DNA of 34,233 nucleotides from GAS188 sp044445965 (GCA_044445965.1 JBIOEJ010000059.1:1-34233); one strand, 5' to 3'. Positions 23,233 to 34,233 are shown, counted from the stretch's first letter. Notes: a model not told the origin generated them from the sequence alone. Made by a program: numbers and translations.

Positions 23233-23242
23233 GTCGTCCTCC

Positions 23243-23548
23243 TTACCAGCTCGACTTCACGAGACCGGGCACCATGCCTTTGGAACCGAGATCCCTGAGC
23301 GCGATACGGCTCATCCTGAGCTTGCGGTAGACGCCGCGCGGTCGCCCCGACACCTCGCAGCGCAGGCGCACGCGCGTCAGGCTGCCATTGCGCGGCAGCT
23401 CGGCAAGTTTGACGCGCGCCTGGAAACGTTCCTCGACGGATTTCGTCTCATCCGCCGCGATCGCCTTCAGCGCGGCGCGCTTCGCCTTGAACCGGCTTAC
23501 GAGCCGCATGCGCTTGTTGTTGTTCTCGATCGAGCTTTTCTTTGCCAT
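23243..23548 (-). CDS. rpsN: 30S ribosomal protein S14, zinc-free form
   Basis: The 101-residue product starts MAKKSSIENNNKRMRL and ends RMSRIALRDLGSKGMVPGLVKSSW. It is the long form that lacks the CxxC zinc site of the short S14 type; only one cysteine is present, in RLRCEVSGRPRG. I use the ATG at 23548, since the further upstream residues overlap the rplE end and are not conserved. It lies 41 bases after rplE. Confidence 0.97.
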   Translation of the reverse strand: MAKKSSIENNNKRMRLVSRFKAKRAALKAIAADETKSVEERFQARVKLAELPRNGSLTRVRLRCEVSGRPRGVYRKLRMSRIALRDLGSKGMVPGLVKSSW

Positions 23549-23589
23549 GTCCGTCTTCTTCTCCAGCGTCCGCGTTTGAGGCCCTTGCC

Positions 23590-24312
23590 TCACTGCCGGA
23601 ACGGGAAATTGAGCGCTCTGAGCAGCGCACGCGCTTCGTCGTCGGTCTTCGCCGAGGTGCAGACCACCACGTCGAGCCCCCAGACCTGGTCGATCTTGTC
23701 GTAGTTGATCTCGGGGAAGATGATGTGCTCCTTGATGCCGAGCGCAAAATTGCCGCGCCCGTCGAAGCTTTTCGGGTTCAGGCCGCGGAAGTCGCGGGCA
23801 CGCGGCAGCGCCACCGTGACCAAGCGATCGATGAATTCGAACATCTGGGTCTTGCGCAAGGTGACGCGCGCCCCGATCGGTTGGTTCTCGCGCAGCTTGT
23901 AGGTTGCGATGGCCTTGCGCGAGCGCGTCACCACCGCCTTCTGGCCGGCGATCAGCGAGAGATCGGCGGCCGCGTTCTCGACCTTCTTGCGGTCATTGAC
24001 ACCTTCGCCGATACCCATATTGAGCACGACCTTGGTGATCGTGGGCACCTGCATCTTGTTCTTATAGCCGAACTGCTCGACGAGCTTCGGCGCGACCACT
24101 TCGGAATAGTATTTGCGCAGCCGCGGCTGATACCCTTCGGGCAAACGAGGCCGCGCAACCTTCTTGCCGCCGGCCTTGGCGGTCTTGGCGGACTTGTCGG
24201 CCTTCGCCGCCTTGTCGGCCGCCTTTTCGGCACGCGCCGCCTCCTTGGGCGACTGAGGGGTCACCCGCTCGGCTTTCGCCGCCTTACCGGCGGCCGCTTG
24301 CTGCTCAGCCAT
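23590..24312 (-). CDS. rplE: 50S ribosomal protein L5 with long basic N-terminal extension
   Basis: The 240-residue product contains a complete L5 from about residue 63 (LRKYYSEVVAPKLVEQF, MQVPTITKVVLNMGIGEG, GLDVVVCTSAKTDDEARALL). L5 binds 5S rRNA and contacts the P-site tRNA. L5 is usually 180-185 residues. Here some 55-60 extra residues precede it, made almost wholly of Ala, Lys, Glu and Arg. The ATG at 24312 overlaps the rplX stop by eight bases. The only internal alternative, a GTG at residue 17, lacks a clear ribosome site and still leaves a long extension. The extension looks disordered or helical and should be surface-exposed. Identity is certain; the role of the tail is unknown. Confidence 0.96.
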   Translation of the reverse strand: MAEQQAAAGKAAKAERVTPQSPKEAARAEKAADKAAKADKSAKTAKAGGKKVARPRLPEGYQPRLRKYYSEVVAPKLVEQFGYKNKMQVPTITKVVLNMGIGEGVNDRKKVENAAADLSLIAGQKAVVTRSRKAIATYKLRENQPIGARVTLRKTQMFEFIDRLVTVALPRARDFRGLNPKSFDGRGNFALGIKEHIIFPEINYDKIDQVWGLDVVVCTSAKTDDEARALLRALNFPFRQ

Positions 24313-24622
24313 CGATCAAATCTCCGGAACGCTTGGCGAAACGGACCTTGCGGCCGTCCTCCAGAATCTTGAAGCCCACCCGCGTCGCCTTGCCGTCCTT
24401 CGGGTCGGCGATCGCGAGGTTCGACACATGGATCGAGGCTTCCTTCGAGATGATGCCGCCCTCGGCCCGAGCCGACTGCTTCTGGTGGCGCTTCACCATG
24501 TTGACGCCACGCACCAGCGCCCGCTCGGCGACGGGAAACATGCGGATCACTTCGCCCTGCCGGCCGCGATCGCGCCCGGCAAGCACCACGACCTTGTCGC
24601 CCTTCTTGATCTTGGCGGCCAT
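24305..24622 (-). CDS. rplX: 50S ribosomal protein L24
   Basis: The 105-residue product starts MAAKIKKGDKVVVLAGRDRG, a KOW motif, and continues with VNMVKRHQKQSARAEGGI and SNLAIADPKDGKATRVG. L24 is an assembly initiator that binds 23S rRNA. Its ATG shares one base with the rplN stop (TGATG), and its own stop overlaps rplE by eight bases, so the three genes are tightly coupled in translation. Confidence 0.97.
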   Translation of the reverse strand: MAAKIKKGDKVVVLAGRDRGRQGEVIRMFPVAERALVRGVNMVKRHQKQSARAEGGIISKEASIHVSNLAIADPKDGKATRVGFKILEDGRKVRFAKRSGDLIDG

Positions 24623-24990
24623 CACAACACCTCCGGCGCGAGCGAGATGATCTTCATGTGGTTCTTGGCGCGCAATTCGCGCGGCACCGGGCCGAAGATG
24701 CGCGTGCCGATCGGCTCCTTCTGAGCGTTGATGAGCACGGCCGCGTTGCGATCGAAACGGATCACCGACCCGTCGGCGCGGCGAATATCCTTCGAGGTGC
24801 GCACGATGACCGCCTTGGTCACCTCGCCCTTCTTCACGCGTCCGCGCGGAATCGCCTCCTTGACGGAGACGACGATGATGTCGCCGACCGAAGCATATTT
24901 GCGCTTCGAGCCGCCGAGCACCTTGATGCACATCACACGACGCGCACCGGAATTGTCGGCAACGTCGAGATTGGATTGCATCTGGATCAT
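24622..24990 (-). CDS. rplN: 50S ribosomal protein L14
   Basis: The 122-residue product MIQMQSNLDVADNSGARRVMCIKV is a near-exact L14 N-terminus, and VIRFDRNAAVLINAQKEPIGTRIFGPVPREL follows in place. L14 lies at the subunit interface. It is the first gene of the classical spc operon and is preceded by a 112-base gap after rpsQ, the only gap over 100 bases inside the S10-spc block. Confidence 0.98.
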   Translation of the reverse strand: MIQMQSNLDVADNSGARRVMCIKVLGGSKRKYASVGDIIVVSVKEAIPRGRVKKGEVTKAVIVRTSKDIRRADGSVIRFDRNAAVLINAQKEPIGTRIFGPVPRELRAKNHMKIISLAPEVL

Positions 24991-25033
24991 GGCACGATCC
25001 TCACCTCAAGACCTTCGAACCGGTTTCCGGCAC

Positions 25034-25079
25034 CGCCTCATGCAGGCGCCAGACCTCGTCCGACCGGGCTGCGCGCCCG
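25034..25079 (-). other. two tandem hairpins in the rpsQ-rplN gap
   Basis: The minus strand can fold CGGGC-GCGCA-GCCCG (25079-25065) and then CGCCT-GCATG-AGGCG (25048-25034). Each has a five-pair stem and a five-base loop. They fall at the S10/spc operon boundary and precede the rplN start by about 45 bases. No T-run follows either. They are short enough to be chance in GC-rich DNA. Confidence 0.3.
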
Positions 25080-25102
25080 AATTGAATTCTCGAACCGAAG
25101 CT

Positions 25103-25348
25103 TCAGGATTTCGCCGCGGTTTCGCCGACAACCACCCAGTTCTTCAGCTTCGACAAGGGGCGGCTCTCCTCGATGCGCACTTGGTCACCGACCTTGTGAG
25201 CGTTCTTCTCGTCATGGGCGTGATAGTTCTTGGTGCGCCGCACGGTCTTTTTCATGACCGGATGCAGAAAGCGACGCTCGACCTTGACCACCACGGTCTT
25301 GTCCTGCTTGTCGCTGACGACCACGCCTTGAAGGATGCGCTTCGGCAT
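25103..25348 (-). CDS. rpsQ: 30S ribosomal protein S17
   Basis: The 81-residue OB-fold protein begins MPKRILQGVVVSDKQDKTVVVKVERRF and contains KNYHAHDEKNAHKVGDQVRIEESRPLSKLKNW, the S17 signature. It is a primary binder of the 5' domain of 16S rRNA. It follows rpmC by ten bases and closes the S10 operon. Confidence 0.98.
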   Translation of the reverse strand: MPKRILQGVVVSDKQDKTVVVKVERRFLHPVMKKTVRRTKNYHAHDEKNAHKVGDQVRIEESRPLSKLKNWVVVGETAAKS

Positions 25349-25358
25349 CTTGCTCTCC

Positions 25359-25586
25359 TCAACCCTTGTCCGCGGCCGATTTCGCCGCGCCGGCCTTGTG
25401 CCGCGCCAGCGTCTTCACCCGCGCGATGTCGCGCCGCACGACGCGCACGCGCGACGTATTCTCGAGCTGGCCGGTCGCTCGCTGAAAGCGCAGGTTGAAC
25501 TGCTCCTTCTTGAGCTTCAGCAGCTCGTCTTGGAGCGCATCGGCGCCCATGACCTTCAGATCGCCGAGACGGTTGTCGGATTTCAT
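25359..25586 (-). CDS. rpmC: 50S ribosomal protein L29
   Basis: The 75-residue helical-hairpin protein contains ALQDELLKLKKEQFNLRFQRATGQLENTSRVRVVRRDIAR, the L29 signature. It has a Lys/Ala tail (HKAGAAKSAADKG). The ATG at 25586 has GAGGAG about seven bases upstream. A TTG five codons earlier is not needed. L29 borders the peptide exit tunnel, where SRP and trigger factor dock. Confidence 0.96.
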   Translation of the reverse strand: MKSDNRLGDLKVMGADALQDELLKLKKEQFNLRFQRATGQLENTSRVRVVRRDIARVKTLARHKAGAAKSAADKG

Positions 25587-25597
25587 GGCGATGCTCC

Positions 25598-26011
25598 TCA
25601 ATCCGGCAGCCGTTCGACGAAACGCGTGCGGATCGGCAGCTTCGCGGCGCCGAGCCGCAGCGCCTCGCGCGCAGTCTCATTGGGCACGCCATCGACTTCG
25701 AACATGATGCGCCCCGGCTTGACGCGGCAGCACCAGAACTCCGGCGCGCCCTTGCCCTTGCCCATGCGCACCTCGATGGGCTTCTTGGACACCGGCACGT
25801 CCGGGAACACCATGATCCATACCCGTCCGGCGCGTTTCATCTGGCGCGTGATGGCACGCCGCGCCGCCTCGATCTGGCGCGCGGTGACGCGCTCCGGCTC
25901 CATGGCCTTCAGGCCGTATTGCCCGAAATTGAGCTGGGTGCCGCCCTTGGACGCGCCATGGATGCGGCCCTTGTGCTGCTTACGGAATTTGGTCTTCTTG
26001 GGCTGTAGCAT
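25598..26011 (-). CDS. rplP: 50S ribosomal protein L16
   Basis: The 137-residue product begins MLQPKKTKFRKQHKGRIHG and has QIEAARRAITRQMKRAGRVWI and KPIEVRMGKGKGAPEFWCC, the L16 signatures. L16 sits near the A-site tRNA and peptidyl transferase centre. It is three bases after rpsC and 11 bases before rpmC. Confidence 0.98.
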   Translation of the reverse strand: MLQPKKTKFRKQHKGRIHGASKGGTQLNFGQYGLKAMEPERVTARQIEAARRAITRQMKRAGRVWIMVFPDVPVSKKPIEVRMGKGKGAPEFWCCRVKPGRIMFEVDGVPNETAREALRLGAAKLPIRTRFVERLPD

Positions 26012-26014
26012 GGC

Positions 26015-26734
26015 TCATGCTCCCGCGCGGGCGGAACTATCGCGGCGACCGCCGCCGCCGCCGCGATTCTCCTCGGTGATGCGGCGGTCTTGCGCCATCG
26101 GGTCGTGCTCGAGAATCTCGCCCTTGAAGATCCAGACCTTGATGCCGCACGTCCCATAGGTCGTGAAGGCGGTCGCGGTCCCATAATCGATATCGGCGCG
26201 CAGCGTATGCAGAGGCACGCGGCCATCGCGCGTCTGCTCCATGCGGGCGATCTCGGCGCCGCCCAGACGCCCCGAGCAGACGATGCGGATGCCGCCCGCG
26301 CCGAGCCGCATCGCCGACTGCACGGCACGCTTCATGGCGCGCCGGAAGGCCACGCGCCGCTCGAGCTGCTGGGCGATCGATTCGGCGACCAGCGTCGCAT
26401 CGATCTCCGGCTTTCTGATCTCGACGATGTTGATCGCGACCTCGGCCTTGGTCATCTCGCCGACGCTCTTCCTGAGCTTGTCGATGTCGGCGCCCTTCTT
26501 GCCGATGACGATGCCGGGGCGCGCCGAGTGGATGGTCACGCGCGCCTTCTTGTGCGGGCGCTCGATCACCACCTTGGATACCGCCGCCTGCTTGAGATCC
26601 TTCATCAGCTTGTCGCGGATGTGAATGTCCTCGTGCAGGAGACGGCTGTACTCGCCCCTGGTCGCGTACCAACGCGAATCCCAGGTACGATTGATGCCGA
26701 GGCGCAGCCCGATCGGATTGACTTTTTGACCCAT
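26015..26734 (-). CDS. rpsC: 30S ribosomal protein S3
   Basis: The 239-residue product begins MGQKVNPIGLRLGI. It has a KH RNA-binding domain with VIGKKGADIDKLR (about residues 75-87) and the C-terminal S3 domain with GAEIARMEQTRDGRVPLHTLRADIDYG. The tail is a Gly/Arg stretch (NRGGGGGRRDSSARAGA). S3 forms part of the mRNA entry channel. I use the ATG at 26734; the frame opens five codons earlier at a position inside the rplV-rpsC spacer. Confidence 0.97.
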   Translation of the reverse strand: MGQKVNPIGLRLGINRTWDSRWYATRGEYSRLLHEDIHIRDKLMKDLKQAAVSKVVIERPHKKARVTIHSARPGIVIGKKGADIDKLRKSVGEMTKAEVAINIVEIRKPEIDATLVAESIAQQLERRVAFRRAMKRAVQSAMRLGAGGIRIVCSGRLGGAEIARMEQTRDGRVPLHTLRADIDYGTATAFTTYGTCGIKVWIFKGEILEHDPMAQDRRITEENRGGGGGRRDSSARAGA

Positions 26735-26745
26735 GCTGAGGCTCC

Positions 26746-27126
26746 TCAAGCCTTCGCTGCGACTTCGCGCACCACGATGGTGAGGTGCGAGAAGGGCTTT
26801 TCGATACGTCCCGAACGCCCGCGGCCCTTGGCCTCGAAGCGCTTCATGACCAGCGCCTTGCCGACATGGGCCTCGCTGACGACGAGATCGTCCACATCGA
26901 GCTGATGGTTATTCTCGGCATTGGCGATCGCGCTCTCGAGGCACTTGCGCACGTTCGACGCGATGCGCTTCCTCGAGAATTCGAGATCGGCGAGCGCGGC
27001 CGCGACTTTCTTGCCGCGAATGAGCTGCGCCACGAGATTGAGCTTCTGCGGGCTGACGCGAATCATGCGCGCGACGGCCTTGGCCTCGGTTTCCGCGAGG
27101 GTGCGCGGACGAGCGGATTTTCCCAT
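26746..27126 (-). CDS. rplV: 50S ribosomal protein L22
   Basis: The 126-residue product has VSPQKLNLVAQLIRGKKVAAALADLEFSRKRIA and SEAHVGKALVMKRFEAKGRGRSGRIEKPFSHLTIVV. The latter includes the beta-hairpin that lines the peptide tunnel in L22. It lies 16 bases after rpsS and 11 bases before rpsC. Confidence 0.98.
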   Translation of the reverse strand: MGKSARPRTLAETEAKAVARMIRVSPQKLNLVAQLIRGKKVAAALADLEFSRKRIASNVRKCLESAIANAENNHQLDVDDLVVSEAHVGKALVMKRFEAKGRGRSGRIEKPFSHLTIVVREVAAKA

Positions 27127-27142
27127 GTCTCACTGTCCTCGC

Positions 27143-27421
27143 TTACCGTCGCTTGGCCTTCTTGTCGCCGGCGTGCCCGTGATAGGTCCTGGTCGGCGAG
27201 AACTCGCCGAACTTGTGACCCACCATTTCCTCGGATACGTAGACGGGGATGTGCTTGTGGCCGTTGTAGACGCCGAAAGTGAGGCCGACGAATTGCGGCA
27301 GCACCGTCGAGCGGCGGCTCCAGATCTTGATCACCTCGGACCGGCCCGAGCCGCGCGCGGCCTCGGCCTTCTTGAGGAGATAGCCGTCGACGAACGGACC
27401 CTTCTTGACAGAACGTGCCAT
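27143..27421 (-). CDS. rpsS: 30S ribosomal protein S19
   Basis: The 92-residue product MARSVKKGPFVDGYLLKKAE is a typical S19 N-terminus, followed by VGLTFGVYNGHKHIPVYVSEEMVGHKFGEFSPTRTYHGH. S19 binds the head of the small subunit with S13. It is ten bases after rplB. Confidence 0.98.
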   Translation of the reverse strand: MARSVKKGPFVDGYLLKKAEAARGSGRSEVIKIWSRRSTVLPQFVGLTFGVYNGHKHIPVYVSEEMVGHKFGEFSPTRTYHGHAGDKKAKRR

Positions 27422-27431
27422 CGTTCGTTCC

Positions 27432-28274
27432 TCAGCTCTTCTTCTTGCGGATATGGCGGCTCGCCAGGATCATGCCGTCCGTGCGCTTGTTCATGCGCGT
27501 CTTCATGCCCTTGGTCGGTTGCCCCCAAGGCGAGACCGGATGACGACCGCCGGAGGTGCGGCCTTCGCCGCCGCCAAGAGGGTGGTCGATCGGGTTCATG
27601 GAGACGCCGCGGTTATGGGGCATGCGCCCGAGCCAGCGCGAGCGCCCGGCCTTGCCGAGATTGGTGTTCATGTTGTCGGGGTTCGAAACCGCGCCGATCG
27701 AGGCGAAGCAGGCGCCATGGATCAGCCGCTGCTCGCCGGAGGAGAGGCGCAAGATCACGAAGCCCTGATCGCGGCCCACGATCTGCGCGTAGGATCCGGC
27801 CGAGCGCGCAATGGCGCCGCCCTTGCCGATCTTCATCTCGACATTGTGGACGATGGTGCCGACCGGAATCGCCTGCAGCGGCATGGCGTTGCCGGGCTTG
27901 ATGTCGGCCTGCTCGGCGGCGACCACCTTGTCGCCTTGCGCCAGACGTTGCGGCGCGATGATGTAGGATTTGGTGCCGTCCTCGAAGGCGATGAGCGCAA
28001 TGAAAGCCGTGCGGTTCGGATCGTATTCGATGCGCTCGACGGTCGCCGTCTGGCCGAGCTTCTCGCGGCGCCGGAAATCGACGATGCGGTAGCGCTGCTT
28101 GTGGCCGCCGCCGCGAAAGCGCACGGTCACGCGCCCATGATTGTTGCGCCCGCCGGTGGACGGCTTGCCCTCGGTCAAGGTCTTCTCGGGCTTGCCCTTG
28201 TAGAGCGACGAACGGTCGACGATCACGAGCTCGCGAAGGCTCGGCGTCACCGGTTTGAAATGCTTCAGCGCCAT
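27432..28274 (-). CDS. rplB: 50S ribosomal protein L2
   Basis: The 280-residue product has the L2 RNA-binding fold and the signature GVSMNPIDHPLGGGEGRTSGGRHPVSPWG, which includes the histidine region next to the peptidyl transferase centre. The N-terminal MALKHFKPVTPSLRELV is usual for alphaproteobacteria. It is 18 bases after rplW. Confidence 0.98.
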   Translation of the reverse strand: MALKHFKPVTPSLRELVIVDRSSLYKGKPEKTLTEGKPSTGGRNNHGRVTVRFRGGGHKQRYRIVDFRRREKLGQTATVERIEYDPNRTAFIALIAFEDGTKSYIIAPQRLAQGDKVVAAEQADIKPGNAMPLQAIPVGTIVHNVEMKIGKGGAIARSAGSYAQIVGRDQGFVILRLSSGEQRLIHGACFASIGAVSNPDNMNTNLGKAGRSRWLGRMPHNRGVSMNPIDHPLGGGEGRTSGGRHPVSPWGQPTKGMKTRMNKRTDGMILASRHIRKKKS

Positions 28275-28292
28275 GGCCTGATTCCCTCGCGC

Positions 28293-28589
28293 TCAAAGAC
28301 CGGTGGTCACGTCGATCGACTGGCCGGCGGCCAGCGTCACGATCGCTTGCTTGACATCGGATTGAAGGCCGCTGCGGCCACGGAAATTCTTCACCTTGCC
28401 CTTGCGGATGTGGGTGTTGACCTTCTCGACCTTTACGTTGAACAGCTTCTCGACGGCCGCCTTGATGGCGGGCTTCGTCGCGTCGCCGCGCACGCGGAAC
28501 ACGACCTTGCCGTGCTCCGACGCCGTCGTCGCCTTCTCGGTGACGACGGGGGCGACGATCACGTCGTAATGACGCGGGTCCGTGCTCAT
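28293..28589 (-). CDS. rplW: 50S ribosomal protein L23
   Basis: The 98-residue product has DVIVAPVVTEKATTASEHGKVVFRV and KAAVEKLFNVKVEKVNTHIRKGKVKNFRGR, the L23 pattern. L23 is the docking site of trigger factor and SRP at the tunnel exit. Its ATG overlaps the rplD stop by four bases (ATGA). Confidence 0.97.
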   Translation of the reverse strand: MSTDPRHYDVIVAPVVTEKATTASEHGKVVFRVRGDATKPAIKAAVEKLFNVKVEKVNTHIRKGKVKNFRGRSGLQSDVKQAIVTLAAGQSIDVTTGL

Positions 28590-29206
28590 TTGAAGCGCTC
28601 CTCGATGGCATGCAGCGCCGCCTGGGTCAGCACGAGCTTCTCGCGCCGCAGGATGTCGTAGACATTGAGGCCCTGAACGGGCAGCACATCGATATTCGGG
28701 ATGGCGCGCGCCGCGAGCTTGAAGTTCGCCTCGATCTCCGCGCCGTCGATGATCAGGGCGTTGGCGAGGCCGAGCTTACCGAATTGTTCTCTCAGCGCCT
28801 TGGTCTTCGGCGCCTCGACGCTCGCCTTGTCGATAATGAGGATCGCGCCATCCTTGGCCTTGGCCGAGAGAGCGTGCTTCAGGGCAAGCACACGCACCTT
28901 CTTCGGCAGGCCATGCTCATGGCTGCGAGGCAGCGGCCCGAAGGCACGACCGCCACCCCGGAATTGCGCCACGCGCGCTGAGCCATGGCGGGCATTGCCC
29001 GTGCCCTTCTGCTTGTACAGCTTCTTCGTCGTGCGGTTGATCTCGGCGCGATTCTTCACGTCATGCGTGCCGGCGCGGCGCTTGGCGAGCTGCCAACGTA
29101 CGCAACGCTGCAGGATGTCGGCGCGCGGATCGAGGCCGAAAATCTCGTCCGAGAGCGCGACCTCGCCTGCATCCTTGCCGAGGAGCGTGGTCACCGAGAC
29201 TTGCAT
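28586..29206 (-). CDS. rplD: 50S ribosomal protein L4
   Basis: The 206-residue product has KLYKQKGTGNARHGSARVAQFRGGGRAFGP, the basic loop that lines the peptide tunnel, and the globular L4 domain around it. The ATG at 29206 overlaps the rplC stop by one base (TGATG); a GTG one codon earlier is also possible. In enterobacteria L4 represses the S10 operon; I see no evidence for or against that here. Confidence 0.97.
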   Translation of the reverse strand: MQVSVTTLLGKDAGEVALSDEIFGLDPRADILQRCVRWQLAKRRAGTHDVKNRAEINRTTKKLYKQKGTGNARHGSARVAQFRGGGRAFGPLPRSHEHGLPKKVRVLALKHALSAKAKDGAILIIDKASVEAPKTKALREQFGKLGLANALIIDGAEIEANFKLAARAIPNIDVLPVQGLNVYDILRREKLVLTQAALHAIEERFK

Positions 29207-29946
29207 CACGCGCCCTCCCCGCCGGTTGCCTCAGGAGCCGTAACCTCAGTCGCCTGAGTCTCGGCGGATTTCAGCTCGCGGAACGCGCCGGGACGCGGCG
29301 CGTCCTTCGGCAGGCTGCGCTTGACTGCGTCGCGCACTTGGATCCAGCCGCCCTTGACGCCCGGCACCGCGCCCTCGACGAGGATCAGGCCCCTCTCGAC
29401 ATCGGTCTGCACGACGCGCAAATTCTGCGTGGTCACGCGATCGACACCGAGATGACCGGCCATCTTCTTGTTCTTGAAGGTCTTGCCCGGGTCCTGACGG
29501 CCGCCGGTCGAACCGAGCGAGCGATGCGAGATCGACACGCCATGTGAGGCGCGAAGCCCGCCGAAATTCCAACGCTTCATGCCACCGGCGAAGCCCTTGC
29601 CGGTCGTCGTGCCCGTGACGTCGACGAATTGGCCGGCGACGAAGTGGTCGGCCGTGATCTCCGCTCCGACCGGAATGAGCGCGTCCGGCGCGACACGAAA
29701 CTCCGCGACCTTGCGCTTCGGCTCCACCTTGGCGACGGCGAAATGGCCGCGCTCGGCGCGCGACACATTCTTCACCTTGGCCTTGCCGATGCCGAGCTGC
29801 ACGGCCGTATAGCCGTTCTTCTCGACGGTGCGATGCGCGACGACCTGGCAATGATCGACCTTGAGCACGGTCACGGGGACGTGCTCGCCCGCGTCGGTGA
29901 AGACGCGGGTCATGCCGACCTTCTGTGCGATGATGCCTGACCTCAT
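29206..29946 (-). CDS. rplC: 50S ribosomal protein L3
   Basis: The 246-residue product begins MRSGIIAQKVGMTRVFTDAGEHVPVTVL and holds the L3 signature FVDVTGTTTGKGFAGGMKRWNFGGLRASHGVSISHR. A 25-residue acidic/Thr-rich tail (ETQATEVTAPEATGGEGA) follows the conserved part. The ATG at 29946 has GAGGAAG six bases upstream; the ATG at 29961 overlaps that ribosome site and is rejected. Confidence 0.97.
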   Translation of the reverse strand: MRSGIIAQKVGMTRVFTDAGEHVPVTVLKVDHCQVVAHRTVEKNGYTAVQLGIGKAKVKNVSRAERGHFAVAKVEPKRKVAEFRVAPDALIPVGAEITADHFVAGQFVDVTGTTTGKGFAGGMKRWNFGGLRASHGVSISHRSLGSTGGRQDPGKTFKNKKMAGHLGVDRVTTQNLRVVQTDVERGLILVEGAVPGVKGGWIQVRDAVKRSLPKDAPRPGAFRELKSAETQATEVTAPEATGGEGA

Positions 29947-30006
29947 GGACTTCTTCCTCATCGGCTCGCGGCTTCAAGGGAAGCCGGAGGAGCCGTCGTG
30001 AACCTG

Positions 30007-30315
<309 letters not shown>

Positions 30316-30350
30316 CGCTCAAGTTCCAATCGACGGTTCTCGTCGTTTCC

Positions 30351-30391
30351 AAAAAATCCGGGCGGCGGCCGCCTACGCGACAGCCCCGCCC
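30351..30391 (-). terminator. intrinsic terminator between tuf and rpsJ
   Basis: On the minus strand GGGCGG plus GGC (30391-30383) pair with GCC plus CCGCCC (30369-30360, one bulged base). GGATTTTTT follows. The stem has nine GC-rich pairs and a T6 tract. It lies 16 bases beyond the tuf stop and should uncouple the str operon from S10. Confidence 0.7.
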
Positions 30392-30406
30392 GCCTCTCGC
30401 GCTCCG

Positions 30407-31597
<1,191 letters not shown>

Positions 31598-31693
31598 CTT
31601 ATTGCTCCATTCAAGGATCGTTGGCGACGTATTGGTCGAAGTGTCGCCGGCAGTTCAAGTTCTGACTTCTCGCTCTCGGTTATCGGTTCCGGT

Positions 31694-33769
<2,076 letters not shown>

Positions 33770-33778
33770 GGGACATCC

Positions 33779-34233
33779 TCACCAGCGATAATGCGAAAAG
33801 GCGCGGTTTGCCTCAGCCATACGGTGCGTGTCCTCCCGCTTCTTCACCGCGTTGCCCCGGTTGTTGGAAGCGTCGAGCAGCTCGGCGGAGAGCCGTTCGA
33901 TCATGGTCTTGTCGTTGCGGGCCCGCGCTGCCGTGATCAGCCAGCGTATGGCCAGCGCCTGCCGGCGTTCGTTGCGCACTTCGACCGGCACCTGGTAGGT
34001 GGCGCCGCCGACGCGCCGGGAGCGCACCTCGATCGCCGGCGCAACATTCTCGAGCGCCTGCTTGAAGACGCCCAGGGGATCGGACTTCGCCTTCTGCTCG
34101 ATCTGGTCGAAGGCGCCGTAGACGATCGACTCGGCGACCGACTTCTTGCCCTCGTACATGATCGAGTTCATGAATTTCGCGACGACGAGGTCCCCGTATT
34201 TGGCATCGGGAACGAATTCGCGCTTTTCGGCAC
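33779..34233 (-). CDS. rpsG: 30S ribosomal protein S7 (5' end cut by window edge)
   Basis: The frame is open to the right edge. About 150 residues are visible, beginning AEKREFVPDAKYGDLVVAKF and continuing MNSIMYEGKKSVAESIVYGAF. S7 is normally 156 residues, so only some six N-terminal residues are missing; the internal ATG at 34171 is not the start. The signature RRVGGATYQVPVEVRNERRQALAIRWL is present. S7 organises the 3' domain of 16S rRNA and the tRNA exit site. By synteny rpsL should lie just outside the window. Confidence 0.97.
   Translation of the reverse strand, partial: AEKREFVPDAKYGDLVVAKFMNSIMYEGKKSVAESIVYGAFDQIEQKAKSDPLGVFKQALENVAPAIEVRSRRVGGATYQVPVEVRNERRQALAIRWLITAARARNDKTMIERLSAELLDASNNRGNAVKKREDTHRMAEANRAFSHYRW

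Noticed and set aside
27405..28661. A 418-codon plus-strand open frame antisense to rplB, rplW and the end of rplD
   Set aside because: It spans three firm ribosomal genes and their spacers, a sign of compositional bias rather than a gene.

Overview
This 34 kb window looks like a conserved chromosomal segment of a high-GC alphaproteobacterium, most likely of the order Hyphomicrobiales (Rhizobiales). The clues are a bacterial homologue of the mitochondrial complex I accessory subunit NDUFS4, the block fabD-fabG-acpP-fabF-mltG-yicC-gmk, a short-LID adenylate kinase, and an alpha operon (rpsM-rpsK-rpoA-rplQ) without rpsD. I cannot fix the family or genus from sequence alone.

Layout. Bases 1-1201 hold the truncated NDUFS4-like gene, a tRNA-Pro(TGG) and a small single-HKD phospholipase D-like gene with a basic tail; this is the least predictable part. 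Bases 1446-8538 carry tyrS, a large envelope protein of the AsmA/DUF3971 type, a 1-Cys peroxiredoxin of the BCP type and a membrane-anchored M23 peptidase. Bases 8720-15852 form a plus-strand run for fatty acid synthesis (fabD, fabG, acpP, fabF) continuing into cell-wall and nucleotide genes (mltG, yicC, gmk). From 15991 to the right edge everything is on the minus strand: the str, S10, spc and alpha ribosomal operons fused head to tail. In transcription order these are rpsG(partial)-fusA-tuf, rpsJ-rplC-rplD-rplW-rplB-rpsS-rplV-rpsC-rplP-rpmC-rpsQ, rplN-rplX-rplE-rpsN-rpsH-rplF-rplR-rpsE-rpmD-rplO-secY-adk, and rpsM-rpsK-rpoA-rplQ. The cluster ends at a clear intrinsic terminator and converges on gmk.

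How the genes work together. The right half builds ribosomes, translation factors, the Sec translocon and the RNA polymerase alpha subunit. The middle makes acyl chains for membranes and handles peptidoglycan (MltG, M23) and envelope lipid homeostasis (AsmA-like). No gene-free stretch exceeds 250 bases. There are no insertion sequences, rRNA genes, CRISPR arrays, prophage genes or recognisable defence islands.

I did not find a convincing undescribed multi-gene system. The best leads are smaller: the HKD protein with a histone-H1-like tail, a CtrA-like motif in front of the M23 peptidase, structured RNA candidates at the classical ribosomal-operon boundaries (notably upstream of rpsM), and a long lysine/alanine-rich N-terminal extension on ribosomal protein L5.
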